Assembly: GCA_046349775.1 (NCBI GenBank)
Contig: JAXMBS010000023.1
Span: forward strand, 1 to 64,000
Length of the DNA: 64,000 bases
DNA from: JAEUIG01 sp046349775
GTDB taxonomy: Bacteria > Planctomycetota > Planctomycetia > Planctomycetales > Planctomycetaceae
Direction of reading: 5' to 3'
Shown here piece after piece: positions 35,844 through 44,086 of the stretch. Each line of letters starts with the position of its first letter. Position 1 is the stretch's first letter. The position numbers and the translations under genes were made by a program. Under the pieces are notes generated by a model. It made no database searches. It was not told where the DNA came from and saw only the letters and a list, made by a program, of their open reading frames with translations.

Positions 35844-37364
35844 GTGAACTTCCTGAAGGCCTTGCAGGCGCAGATCACCGGCGCCTGGCAACGATACAAC
35901 GTTCAGCAGCGTGCGCTGCTGGTGTTCGCCCTGCTGGCGGGCGCCGGCGCAATTGTCGGCGTCGGCGTGTGGTCAGGCAGGTCCGAATACGTGCTGCTGG
36001 CCAACCAGCTGGGTCCGTCGCAGGCGGGCGAACTTATCAGCCGGCTGCAATCGAGTGGGGTGGCCTACAAGCTCAGCCTGTCGGGCTCAGAGGTACTGGT
36101 CCCGAAAGAGGCATATGCCGTCGCGCGCACGGCCGCCGGCGACCTGCTCGATCCGCTGCAAGCGGACAACGAACAGCCGCAGGGAGGAATGTTTGACGAT
36201 CCTACGCTGATCCGCAGCCGCGAGCACCGCAATCAGGAGCTCCAAATCGCGCGGATGATCATGCGGTTGCAGGGCATCGCCCAGGCCGACGTGCGGATCA
36301 GCCGCCCGAATCCCAGTCCGTTCGTCCGCAGCGCGCAACCCACGACGGCCAGCGTCGTGCTGACGTTCAAGCCCGGCATGCTGTTCGACCGCCAGCAATC
36401 GGCGAGCCTGGTGCAATTCGTGGCGCACTCGGTGGAAGGGCTGCGGCCTGACGACATCACGATCATGGATAATACGGGCCGCACGTTGTCGGAGAAGCAG
36501 TCCGGTCTCGGGTCCGACGTCGGGGCGCAATTCGAGTTCCAGCAGCGTCTCGAAGCGGACCTGGCGGCCAAGGCGGAGACGATGCTCAGTCAGTTGCTCG
36601 GTCCCGGCCGCGCGATCGTGCGCGTCTCGGCCAATATCGACTTCACGCAGACCAGTCGCGAAGAACAGACGTACGATCCGGACACCAAGGTCAAGAAGTC
36701 CGAGAAGATCACAACGGAAGATACGATGAATCAGGAGGCCTCGAAGGGGGGCGCAGGGAGCGAACTGAACACCAACCCGAGTCCCGGCGAGTCTGCCAGT
36801 CGCACGGCCCAGACGTCAAAGACCGAAACCATCGAGACGGAATACGAAAACACCAAGATCATCAACAAGGTCGTCGAAGCGCCTGGCCGCCTGCAGCGGA
36901 TTACGGTCTCGGCCGCGGTGAACATCCCGGAACCGGTCGCAGGCGGGACCAAACTGGCCGTCGCCGACATCGAAAAAGTCATCAAGCAGGCCGTCGGCTT
37001 CAGCGAGATCCGCGAGGATGCGATTCAGGTCATCGAAAGTCCGCTGGCCGGCGTGCCCGTGCTGGAGGATCCGGTCCTGGCAGGTCCCGGCAAATGGCAG
37101 CAGTACGAGGGCCTCGTGCGCAACGCCTCCCTCGGCGTGGCCTCGCTGGTGGTGCTGGCGATTTCGCTGCTCACGCTCCGCAAAGTCCGGCCGGTCGTAG
37201 TCTCGCCGCCGATGGTGGACGGGTTGTCCATCGAAAGCTCCCGTCGCCTGACAGCCATTACCCGGCAGGCCGAGGACGATCCGGAAGCCATTGCAAAAAT
37301 CCTGGAGAACTGGCTGGGTCAGGACGAAGAGTCCCAGTCGGGAAGCGTCCGCGCCGCCGCCTAG
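35844..37364 (+). CDS. fliF: FliF, MS-ring protein
   Basis: The GTG at 35844 gives 506 residues with two transmembrane helices: LLVFALLAGAGAIVGVGVW near 25-45 and ASLGVASLVVLAISLLTL near 430-450. Ring-building motifs include YVLLANQLGPSQAGELISRL, ARMIMRLQGIAQADVRISRP and LEADLAAKAETMLSQLLGPG, with the acidic/Thr loop KVKKSEKITTEDTMNQE. The C-terminal QAEDDPEAIAKILENWLGQD is the FliG-binding tail. Confidence 0.95.
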   Translation: MNFLKALQAQITGAWQRYNVQQRALLVFALLAGAGAIVGVGVWSGRSEYVLLANQLGPSQAGELISRLQSSGVAYKLSLSGSEVLVPKEAYAVARTAAGDLLDPLQADNEQPQGGMFDDPTLIRSREHRNQELQIARMIMRLQGIAQADVRISRPNPSPFVRSAQPTTASVVLTFKPGMLFDRQQSASLVQFVAHSVEGLRPDDITIMDNTGRTLSEKQSGLGSDVGAQFEFQQRLEADLAAKAETMLSQLLGPGRAIVRVSANIDFTQTSREEQTYDPDTKVKKSEKITTEDTMNQEASKGGAGSELNTNPSPGESASRTAQTSKTETIETEYENTKIINKVVEAPGRLQRITVSAAVNIPEPVAGGTKLAVADIEKVIKQAVGFSEIREDAIQVIESPLAGVPVLEDPVLAGPGKWQQYEGLVRNASLGVASLVVLAISLLTLRKVRPVVVSPPMVDGLSIESSRRLTAITRQAEDDPEAIAKILENWLGQDEESQSGSVRAAA

Positions 37365-37397
37365 CGCGCCTTCGCAAGCGGCGTTGTTGAACATCTG

Positions 37398-38378
37398 ATG
37401 CACGGAACAATGGTCGATCACGCGGAAGACAAGTTGGCCGTCCTGCTGCACCTGATCGGCGATCCGGCTGCCGAACGGGTGCTGTCGTGCATGCGTCCCG
37501 ATCGCGCGGCGACGCTGCGTACGCGCTCGGCCGCCTTGAACGGGAAGACAATTCCCGTGCGGCGGCGCGAGGAGGTACTCGCCGACTTCGATCGGCTGTT
37601 TCAGTTCGCTGCCCGCGGCCGTGGTCCGCGGCTCAGGATCGCCGACGAATCCCGTGCAGATCATTCGGGCGATGAACCCTCGGAGTCGCCCGGTTCGGAC
37701 TGGCGCCCGTTTGAGCCGGGAGACGATCCCGTAGACGATCTGCAGCGGCTGACGCCGCACCAGATTGCGCTCAGCCTGGAGACCGAGCACCCCCGCACGG
37801 CGGCGATTGTGCTCAAGCACCTGCCGACAAATCAGGCCGCGCATGTCCTGAAGTCACTCTCCGAAAACCTGCGTCAGTCGGCCATTGTCGAGTTCAGTCA
37901 GCCGGTGACCGACAACCGGTATCTGATCAAGCAGGTCCTGAAGGCCACGGTCAGCGCTGCGGTCCATTTGCCGCCGACGGCCGTTGAGCAAGTTGACGCG
38001 GTCCAACGGATCGCCGACATGCTCCGCGTCAGCGAAAAAACCGAACGCAAGCCGCTGCTCGAGGCACTGCAGTCGCATCACCCGGAGACAGCCGCACTCG
38101 TCCAGGAAAAGCTGTACGACTTTACCGACATCTCCAGCCTCGACAACCGGGCGCTGCAACGCGTGCTCTCGGAAGTTGACGTATCCACGCTGGCCCTGGC
38201 ATCCGTCGGCGCCGATGCCGAGCTTATCGAGAAAGTCATGGCAAATCTGTCCAAGCGGGCGCGAGAGACACTGAAGGACGAAATGGAATTCCAGGCGGCG
38301 GCCCGCGGCGACGCGATTGCCGGCGCCCGGAAATCGATCGTGCAGATCCTGGCGAAGGTCGACCAGGATGGGGGCTGA
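37398..38378 (+). CDS. fliG: FliG, motor switch protein
   Basis: The 326-residue protein has a weakly conserved N-terminal domain. The middle domain motif is LETEHPRTAAIVLKHLPTNQ (EHPR in place of the usual EHPQ). The C-terminal torque domain contains ALQRVLSEVDVSTLALASVG and KVMANLSKRARETLKDEMEF, with alternating charged residues facing the stator. A charged linker (about 80-110) is longer than usual. Start at the ATG 37398 or the internal ATG 4 codons later; both fit. Confidence 0.93.
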   Translation: MHGTMVDHAEDKLAVLLHLIGDPAAERVLSCMRPDRAATLRTRSAALNGKTIPVRRREEVLADFDRLFQFAARGRGPRLRIADESRADHSGDEPSESPGSDWRPFEPGDDPVDDLQRLTPHQIALSLETEHPRTAAIVLKHLPTNQAAHVLKSLSENLRQSAIVEFSQPVTDNRYLIKQVLKATVSAAVHLPPTAVEQVDAVQRIADMLRVSEKTERKPLLEALQSHHPETAALVQEKLYDFTDISSLDNRALQRVLSEVDVSTLALASVGADAELIEKVMANLSKRARETLKDEMEFQAAARGDAIAGARKSIVQILAKVDQDGG

Positions 38379-38396
38379 CGGACAGTCGAGGCAGCT

Positions 38397-39116
38397 ATGT
38401 GGCGCACAAAAGTAGTCCTTCCCGGCGTACCGACGAAAGTTCGCATTGGCGGCTCGATCGCCGTCGGTGCCTCGTCGTCGCCCGCCGTGGCGCCGCCGGC
38501 GCCGGTCCCTGTTTCGACCGCAGTGAATCCCGCGCTTGCGCCGGTCAGCTCTGAGGCGTCGTCGGTTGCTGCTCCAACCGCTCCACCTGTCGCGCCGCCG
38601 GAAGATCCTCATTGGCTCCCATTGCTCGAAGGTATCTCACACAGGCTGACGGAACTCGAACTGCGGCGGCGGGAATCTTTGTCCGTCCTGCAGCAGGCCG
38701 TGGTGGAACTGTCCGTCGCCATCGCGTCGCAGTTGACTTACCGGATTATCGATTCCGGCGAGTTTGCCGTCGAGAAGATGGTGGAAACCGTCGTCTCACG
38801 ACTGCCGGCGGCGGAACATGTTTCGCTACGGCTGCACCCCGACGACCTGGCCCTGTTTCAGCAGCGGATCAAGTCCATCCCGGCCGCGTCCCTGGATGCA
38901 CGGTCGCTGCATCTCGTCGCCGATCCGGCGGTCGGCCGCGGTGGTTGCCTGGCCGAGCTGCCGGAACAGGGAATCCTGTGCGACATCGAACTGCTCCTCG
39001 GAGACCTGCATACGGAACTCATGGAAGGGTTGAGCGATGCTCAGGTTGAACGTCGACGCGCTCAAGGGACGGATCGCAGCCTGCGACGGTTTCCGGATCG
39101 TCGGGAAACTGCGTAG
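38397..39116 (+). CDS. fliH: FliH, regulator of the export ATPase
   Basis: The 239-residue product has a Pro/Ala/Val-rich N-terminal half (about 20-70) and a helical C-terminal half typical of FliH: ESLSVLQQAVVELSVAIASQ, AVEKMVETVVSRLPAAEHVS and RLHPDDLALFQQRIKS. GGCLAELPEQGILCDIELLL follows. It overlaps the first 80 bases of fliI in another frame. The Arg-rich last 25 residues are the overlapped part. FliH binds FliI and FliN. Confidence 0.85.
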   Translation: MWRTKVVLPGVPTKVRIGGSIAVGASSSPAVAPPAPVPVSTAVNPALAPVSSEASSVAAPTAPPVAPPEDPHWLPLLEGISHRLTELELRRRESLSVLQQAVVELSVAIASQLTYRIIDSGEFAVEKMVETVVSRLPAAEHVSLRLHPDDLALFQQRIKSIPAASLDARSLHLVADPAVGRGGCLAELPEQGILCDIELLLGDLHTELMEGLSDAQVERRRAQGTDRSLRRFPDRRETA

Positions 39117-40353
39117 CGCCCGTGGCGTGTTGACAGCCCGCATGCCGGGCCGCGTCGGCGACGTGTGTCTCATCCGCCTGGCGGACGAGGTCACATTGCC
39201 GGCGGAAGTCATCGGCTTTGAAGGGGACACCGTGCAGATCATGCCGTTCCGGCCCTGCGAGGGGGCGGAACCGGGCTGCCGGGTGATTGACTTGCGCCGG
39301 CCGTATCGCGTGCCGGTCGGCGAGCGGCTCCTGGGACGCGTGATCAACGGCCTCGGACATCCCCTTGACGATCGCGGCGCCCTGAACTGCAACGACTGGC
39401 GGCATATCCACAACGTCACGCCGTCTGCATTGCAGCGGCCGCGCGTCGCCGAGCCGTTCGTTACTGGCCAGCGCGTGATCGACGGGCTGCTCACGTGCGG
39501 GCGCGGCCAGCGCGTCGGGCTGTTCGCCGGCAGCGGCGTCGGCAAAAGTACGCTGCTGGGTGAGATCGCACGGCATGCGGTGTCGGACGTCAACATCATC
39601 GTGCTCGTCGGCGAACGGGGCCGCGAAGTCCGCCCATTCCTCGAAGACTGTCTGGGTGAAGAAGGACTGCGCCGCTCGGTCGTCGTCGTCGCCACCGCCG
39701 ACGAAACGCCGCTGATGCGTGTCCGCGCGGTCAGCACCGGCATTGCCATCGCCGATCACTTCCGCCGAGCCGGACGGCAGGTGCTGTTCCTGCTCGACAG
39801 CCTGACTCGCATGGCCACCGCCCAGCGCGAAATCGGTCTGGCCCGAGGCGAGCCGCCGACCTCGCGCGGCTATACGCCGTCGGTCTTCAGTCTGATCGCT
39901 TCGACGCTGGAGTCTCTCGGCAACAGCGAGACCGGCAGCATTACCGGCATCCTGACGGTCCTCGTCGACGGCGACGACTTCGATGAGCCGATCACCGACT
40001 CGGCCCGCTCGGTCCTCGACGGTCACGTCGTCCTCAGCCGGAAACTTGCCGAGAAAGGCCAGTTTCCGGCCGTGGACGTCGGCGCCAGCATCAGCCGCGT
40101 GTTTCGAGATGTGACGACCATCGCGCACCAGACGGCCGCCCGGAAGGTTCGCTCGATCCTCGCGACATACGAGGAAGTCGCGGACCTGATTCAGATCGGC
40201 GCCTATCAGAAGGGGAGCGTGCCGCGCATCGATCGCGCGGTCGAACTGCTCCCCAAGGTCCACGATTTCCTCAAACAACCGGCCGGCACAACGTCGCCCT
40301 GGACCGAGACGCAACAGCGGCTGTCGAAAGTTGCCGAAGCATGGCCTTGGTGA
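39037..40353 (+). CDS. fliI: FliI, flagellar export ATPase
   Basis: The 438-residue protein is an F1-beta-like ATPase: Walker A GSGVGKST at about 165-172, VLVGERGREVRPFLEDCLG, LDSLTRMATAQREIGLARGE with the family end, and YTPSVFSLIASTLESLGNSE. The N-terminal beta-barrel domain begins VDALKGRIAACDGFRIVGKL. It uses ATP hydrolysis to dissociate chaperone-substrate pairs. The ATG at 39037 lies inside fliH; no later start would keep the full N-terminal domain. Confidence 0.96.
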   Translation: MLRLNVDALKGRIAACDGFRIVGKLRSARGVLTARMPGRVGDVCLIRLADEVTLPAEVIGFEGDTVQIMPFRPCEGAEPGCRVIDLRRPYRVPVGERLLGRVINGLGHPLDDRGALNCNDWRHIHNVTPSALQRPRVAEPFVTGQRVIDGLLTCGRGQRVGLFAGSGVGKSTLLGEIARHAVSDVNIIVLVGERGREVRPFLEDCLGEEGLRRSVVVVATADETPLMRVRAVSTGIAIADHFRRAGRQVLFLLDSLTRMATAQREIGLARGEPPTSRGYTPSVFSLIASTLESLGNSETGSITGILTVLVDGDDFDEPITDSARSVLDGHVVLSRKLAEKGQFPAVDVGASISRVFRDVTTIAHQTAARKVRSILATYEEVADLIQIGAYQKGSVPRIDRAVELLPKVHDFLKQPAGTTSPWTETQQRLSKVAEAWPW

Positions 40354-40361
40354 GACGTCGG

Positions 40362-40543
40362 AGGTCAGAAGTCAGAGGTCGGTAAATTCGAAATTCGAAA
40401 GCAGCGTTCCTTGTCAGGCGACCAAACCACAAAACGACCAAACATCCTTTCCGATTTCGAATTTCGGATTTTTTCTCAACGCTAAACGCTCAACCCTAAA
40501 CGTCCTTCCCCTTGACCCTCAGCCCTAAACCCGCAGCCGTTCC
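40362..40543. repeat. Low-complexity intergenic tract (GAGGTCAGAAGTC / CCCTAAAC repeats)
   Basis: Between fliI and fliJ lies a stretch built of short reiterated words: GAGGTCAGAAGTCAGAGGTC near 40363, AATTCGAAATTCGAAA near 40386 and repeated CTAAACG / CCCTAAAC near 40482-40530. No gene or terminator is evident. Similar purine/pyrimidine words occur in other intergenic sites of this window. Confidence 0.55.
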
Positions 40544-41012
40544 TTGAACGCGTCCACTCTCGCCCTCCCGAAACGATTGCTCCGCATCCGGCGACAGACA
40601 AGCGCGGCTCGCCGAGCGGCGCTGCATCCGCCGCGCGCAGCTGGAGCAGGCGGTGCGGGCGGAGCGAACCGCACAGGAACGACTGGCGGCGGCAGATCAG
40701 CTCTTGCGCGAGCGCTGCCGGCAGATGCGGCTGGTGGAAGAATGGCACGCGTCGCGAAACCAGATTCAGGCCCTGTCGCAGGAGGTCAGCCGTCTGCAGA
40801 CCGCCGTCGCGGCTGCGAAAGCCGCGTATCAGACGGCAGTCACCGAGCGCACCAGAGCGGATGCCGAAGTCGAGGTGCTGGAGAAGCTCCTCGAACGGCG
40901 ACGGGAGGAATTTCAGCGGAAACTCGAACAACGGAAACAACAGTTTGCGGATGAATGGACGATGCGCCGCTGGACCGGCGGCGATGTCGCTCCGCAGGAG
41001 GCCGAGCAATGA
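40544..41012 (+). CDS. fliJ: FliJ, export chaperone (frameshift near the 5' end)
   Basis: From about 40600 to the TGA at 41010-41012 the frame encodes a long coiled coil (LEQAVRAERTAQERLAAADQ, LVEEWHASRNQIQALSQEVS, LEKLLERRREEFQRKLEQRK), typical of FliJ. The expected N-terminal helix LPKRLLRIRRQT is found in the frame starting at 40544 (TTG), joined by one indel near 40597. Context between fliI and a MotE-like gene supports the call. FliJ acts as the stalk of the FliI hexamer. Confidence 0.78.
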
Positions 41013-41800
41013 TGAAACTGATCAAGTTGATGGCATTTGGCATCGTGGTGTGTGCCATGTCGGCGGGGGGCTCGTGGTTTGCCCGTTCGCGGCAGCACGC
41101 AGCGACCGAACCCGTCGAGGGAGAGGCCGCGCACGAGACCGTCGCGAGCGAGGAGAAGCCCGCCGTTGCGCCGCCGCCGGAAGGCGAGCACGGACATGCG
41201 GCCCACGACGCGACGGAAGGCTTGCCGGTCGTGGTCCGGCCCCGCATGCTCACGCCCGACGACATCATCCGCAATGCCATGAGCCTGAAGTCCACAGAGC
41301 AGAAACTGGCCGAGCGCGAGCGGGCGGCGCAGCAACACGAGTACCGGCTGGGGCTTGTCCAGAATGACATTGAGCAGGAACAGACCGCGATCAATTCGCT
41401 CGCCGGCCAGGCCAAGGAACAGATCGAATCAGCGAACCGGTTGTTGGCCCGAATCCTCGACGAAAAGTCGCAGTTGGACGCCGAGCGCCAGCGGAACGAC
41501 GCAGAAATCAAGCAGTTCCAGGACGCGCAGACCAAGATCGACGCCTCCGAAGAGCAGAACCTGAAGAAGCTGTCGACGCTGGTGCAGGGACTGGATGCCC
41601 CCACGGCCGCAACCCTGATCAAGACGATGGCCGACAATGGAAAGATGGACGTTGCCGTGCGATTGCTGGCCAACTTCGAGGAACGAGAGGCTTCCAAAGT
41701 GCTGTCCGCCCTCGCGGACAAGCCGGAACTGATGGCCGAACTGGCCGAAAAATTCCGCACGCTCCAGCGACCGACGAAAACCGCGGATAAGCGGAAGTGA
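41009..41800 (+). CDS. MotE-like protein (MgtE N-terminal-type domain)
   Basis: The 263-residue product (ATG at 41009, overlapping the fliJ stop) has an N-terminal transmembrane helix (KLMAFGIVVCAMSAGGSWFA), an acidic linker and a long coiled coil (QKLAERERAAQQHEYRLGLV, then SANRLLARILDEKSQLDAER). The C-terminal motif LKKLSTLVQGLDAPTAATLI, followed by REASKVLSALADKPELMAEL, resembles the MgtE-N/FliG-M fold. MotE-type proteins chaperone or stabilise stators in other bacteria. Here it sits in the fli operon without motA/motB nearby. Confidence 0.75.
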   Translation: MMKLIKLMAFGIVVCAMSAGGSWFARSRQHAATEPVEGEAAHETVASEEKPAVAPPPEGEHGHAAHDATEGLPVVVRPRMLTPDDIIRNAMSLKSTEQKLAERERAAQQHEYRLGLVQNDIEQEQTAINSLAGQAKEQIESANRLLARILDEKSQLDAERQRNDAEIKQFQDAQTKIDASEEQNLKKLSTLVQGLDAPTAATLIKTMADNGKMDVAVRLLANFEEREASKVLSALADKPELMAELAEKFRTLQRPTKTADKRK

Positions 41801-41861
41801 CGCGAACTTCAATTTCAGATTCTCCCGATTCGATCAACCCTGAACAGTTTGCCCTCCGACG

Positions 41862-42131
41862 ATGGACACCACCCAAGTCGTACAGATTGGCCGCGAAATG
41901 CTGTTGACGGCGCTCGTGCTGTCGTTGCCCACGATCGCCGCCAGCCTCATCGTCGGGTTGTGCATCAGCATCCTGCAGACGATCACCAGCGTCCAGGAAC
42001 AGACGTTGTCGTTCGCGCCGCGAATCATTGCCGTCGGCGCCGTGCTGATCGTCTCGCTCCCCTGGACCATCCGCGTGGTCTCCAGTTTCACACTGCGAAT
42101 GCTGGAGATGGTCGCCGGAGCGACCGCATGA
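41862..42131 (+). CDS. fliQ: FliQ, export-gate protein
   Basis: The 89-residue protein has two transmembrane helices and the FliQ pattern VVQIGREMLLTALVLSLPTI, LIVGLCISILQTITSVQEQT and LSFAPRIIAVGAVLIVSLPW. Length and motifs are standard. It overlaps fliR by 4 bases (ATGA). Confidence 0.96.
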   Translation: MDTTQVVQIGREMLLTALVLSLPTIAASLIVGLCISILQTITSVQEQTLSFAPRIIAVGAVLIVSLPWTIRVVSSFTLRMLEMVAGATA

Positions 42132-42892
42132 CACTCCCCTCGCTCGTATTCACACTGGTGCTGGCTCTGTCCCGCGTGTCGGCGTTTGTCACGGTGTTTC
42201 CCCTGTTTGCCGGCCGGAACTTGCCGAATACCGTGAAAATCGGACTGTCGGTGGTGCTGACCTTCATCTGGTTCACATCGGGGATTCCCAGCACCGGCGT
42301 CACCCCCGGTCCCGATGGGTCCTGGGGCTCGATGCTCGTCTGGAGCGTGGCCGCCGTTCGCGAAACGTGTCTCGGCGCCGCCCTGGCCTTCGCGATGGGT
42401 CTGTTCCTGCTCCCGCTGCAGGTGGCGGGCACATTCATTGGTCAGGAGATGGGACTGAGCATGGCGTCGCAGGCCGATCCCACCAGTCAGGGCGCTGCCA
42501 GTGTCGTCAGTCAGTTCTTCCTGACGATCGGCATGCTGATGTTCTTCACGTTCGACCTGCATCACTCGCTGCTGCGGGCGTTGCATGTCAGTTTCTTTAC
42601 GCGACCCATCGGTCAGCCGTTCGAATTCCCGTCCGTCGCAACACTGTTCAGCGGTCTGGCAGACGCCCACGAAGCCGGTCTGCTGTTGTCCGCCCCCATC
42701 GTCGGCGCGCTGTTCATCGCGCTCATCGCCCTGCTGGTGACGGCCCGTTCGGCGCCGCAGCTCAACATGTTCTCGGTTGGCTTTCCGTTTCGACTCGTGG
42801 TCGGACTGATCGCCGCCTTTGTGTTCTTTCCCGAAATGTGCGTCCTCGGCCTCCGCGCCATGTCACGGATGACGAATGTCGCGTCGTGGTGA
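42128..42892 (+). CDS. fliR: FliR, export-gate protein
   Basis: The 254-residue protein is hydrophobic with six or so membrane segments. FliR motifs: LVLALSRVSAFVTVFPLFAG, PNTVKIGLSVVLTFIW, GTFIGQEMGLSMASQADPTS and FTFDLHHSLLRALHVSF. The C-terminal SAPQLNMFSVGFPFRLVVGL is highly characteristic. The ATG at 42128 lies in the fliQ stop region. Confidence 0.96.
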   Translation: MTLPSLVFTLVLALSRVSAFVTVFPLFAGRNLPNTVKIGLSVVLTFIWFTSGIPSTGVTPGPDGSWGSMLVWSVAAVRETCLGAALAFAMGLFLLPLQVAGTFIGQEMGLSMASQADPTSQGAASVVSQFFLTIGMLMFFTFDLHHSLLRALHVSFFTRPIGQPFEFPSVATLFSGLADAHEAGLLLSAPIVGALFIALIALLVTARSAPQLNMFSVGFPFRLVVGLIAAFVFFPEMCVLGLRAMSRMTNVASW

Positions 42893-43024
42893 CAAGGTGT
42901 GAAAGTGCGAGGGTACAAAGGTGCGAACAGGCGATCTAACGCGATTTGGCCGCCAATCTTGTGACATTTAGGACGCGTTTTACTTTCTCACTCTTCACAC
43001 CTTCTAACCCTTCACACCCCTTCG
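42893..43024. repeat. Low-complexity intergenic tract between fliR and flhB
   Basis: The spacer contains GTGCGAAAGTGCGA-like words (about 42900-42930) and their pyrimidine counterparts (TCTCACTCTTCACACCTTC, about 42987-43019), which can pair imperfectly. No gene is visible. It looks like one more copy of the intergenic word-repeat family seen elsewhere in the window. Confidence 0.45.
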
Positions 43025-44086
43025 ATGGCCGACGACCTTGGCCAACCACGGACAGAAGCCGCGACGCCGCGTCGCCGTCAAGAGGCGCGCGAACAGGGAC
43101 AGATTGCGCTCAGCCACGATCTGTCCGCTGCGATCGTGTTGTTGACGTGCCTGGCCGCGTTCTGGTGGGCAGGGCGAGGGATTGCATTGCAGCTGCTGGG
43201 CGCCGTTCGCAATGCGCTCCATGAGCCGGCCAGCGCCGACTGGGGGGTCGGCCAGACGCTCATCACGGTCCACTGGCTGACGGGTCAACTGGCGGCGACA
43301 ACGGGACTCATCGTCGGTGCGATCTTCGTCGTCTTGCTGATCGTCGGACTGGCGCAGGCCGGCTTTACGGTCTCCTTCAAACCTCTGGAAACCAACTGGG
43401 AACGATTGTCCCCGGTGAATGGCTGGACCCGGTTGCTCTCGTGGGACGGCGCCGTCCGCGGCATCTCGGCGCTCTTCAAGGTGTCGGTCGTTGCCACAGT
43501 GCTGGTGTGGTATCTCGGCGACCGCGTGCAGTTGCTGAGAATCCTGGGACAGAAATCACTCGGCCGCGGCATCGCCGCCGGCTGGCAGTTGACCCTGGAA
43601 ACGGCGTTCGTCATCGCCGGCGGGTTCTTCGTGATCGGCGCCTCTGACTATCTCTATCAGTGGTTCCGCAATGAGCAGAAACTGAAAATGACCCGTGAAG
43701 AGGTCAAACAGGAGCACAGAGAGGACGACGGCGATCCGCACGTCAAGGCCCGCATCCGTCGGCTGCAGCGCGAAGCGGCCGAGAAGAAGATGATCCAGGA
43801 CGTCCCCAAAGCGACGGTCGTTGTCACGAACCCGACGCACTTTGCGGTGGCGATCCGGTACGATCGCTACACGATGGCCGCGCCGATGGTCATCGCCAAG
43901 GGGAGCGACCGGTTCGCTCGCCGTATCGCCGACGTCGCCCGCCAGCATGGCATTCCGGTCCTGGAGCGCAAGCCGCTGGCGCGACTCCTGTATCGGTCCG
44001 TCAAGATCGGCCAGACGATTCCTCAGGAACTCTACCAGGCGCTCGCCGAAATCCTGGCCTACGTCTACCGGCTCAAACGGGCGTAG
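43025..44086 (+). CDS. flhB: FlhB, export-gate substrate-specificity switch
   Basis: The 353-residue protein has the FlhB start (EAATPRRRQEAREQGQIALS), four membrane helices (about 35-205) and a charged linker (TREEVKQEHREDDGDPHVKA). The autocleavage site NPTH is at about 269-272, in VVVTNPTHFAVAIRYDR. The C-terminal domain ends ALAEILAYVYRLKRA. Cleavage between Asn and Pro switches export from hook to filament substrates. Its last 22 bases overlap the convergent gene at 44065. Confidence 0.97.
   Translation: MADDLGQPRTEAATPRRRQEAREQGQIALSHDLSAAIVLLTCLAAFWWAGRGIALQLLGAVRNALHEPASADWGVGQTLITVHWLTGQLAATTGLIVGAIFVVLLIVGLAQAGFTVSFKPLETNWERLSPVNGWTRLLSWDGAVRGISALFKVSVVATVLVWYLGDRVQLLRILGQKSLGRGIAAGWQLTLETAFVIAGGFFVIGASDYLYQWFRNEQKLKMTREEVKQEHREDDGDPHVKARIRRLQREAAEKKMIQDVPKATVVVTNPTHFAVAIRYDRYTMAAPMVIAKGSDRFARRIADVARQHGIPVLERKPLARLLYRSVKIGQTIPQELYQALAEILAYVYRLKRA

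Noticed and set aside
39019..40314. 431-codon frame opposite fliI
   Set aside because: Antisense shadow of a highly conserved ATPase gene.
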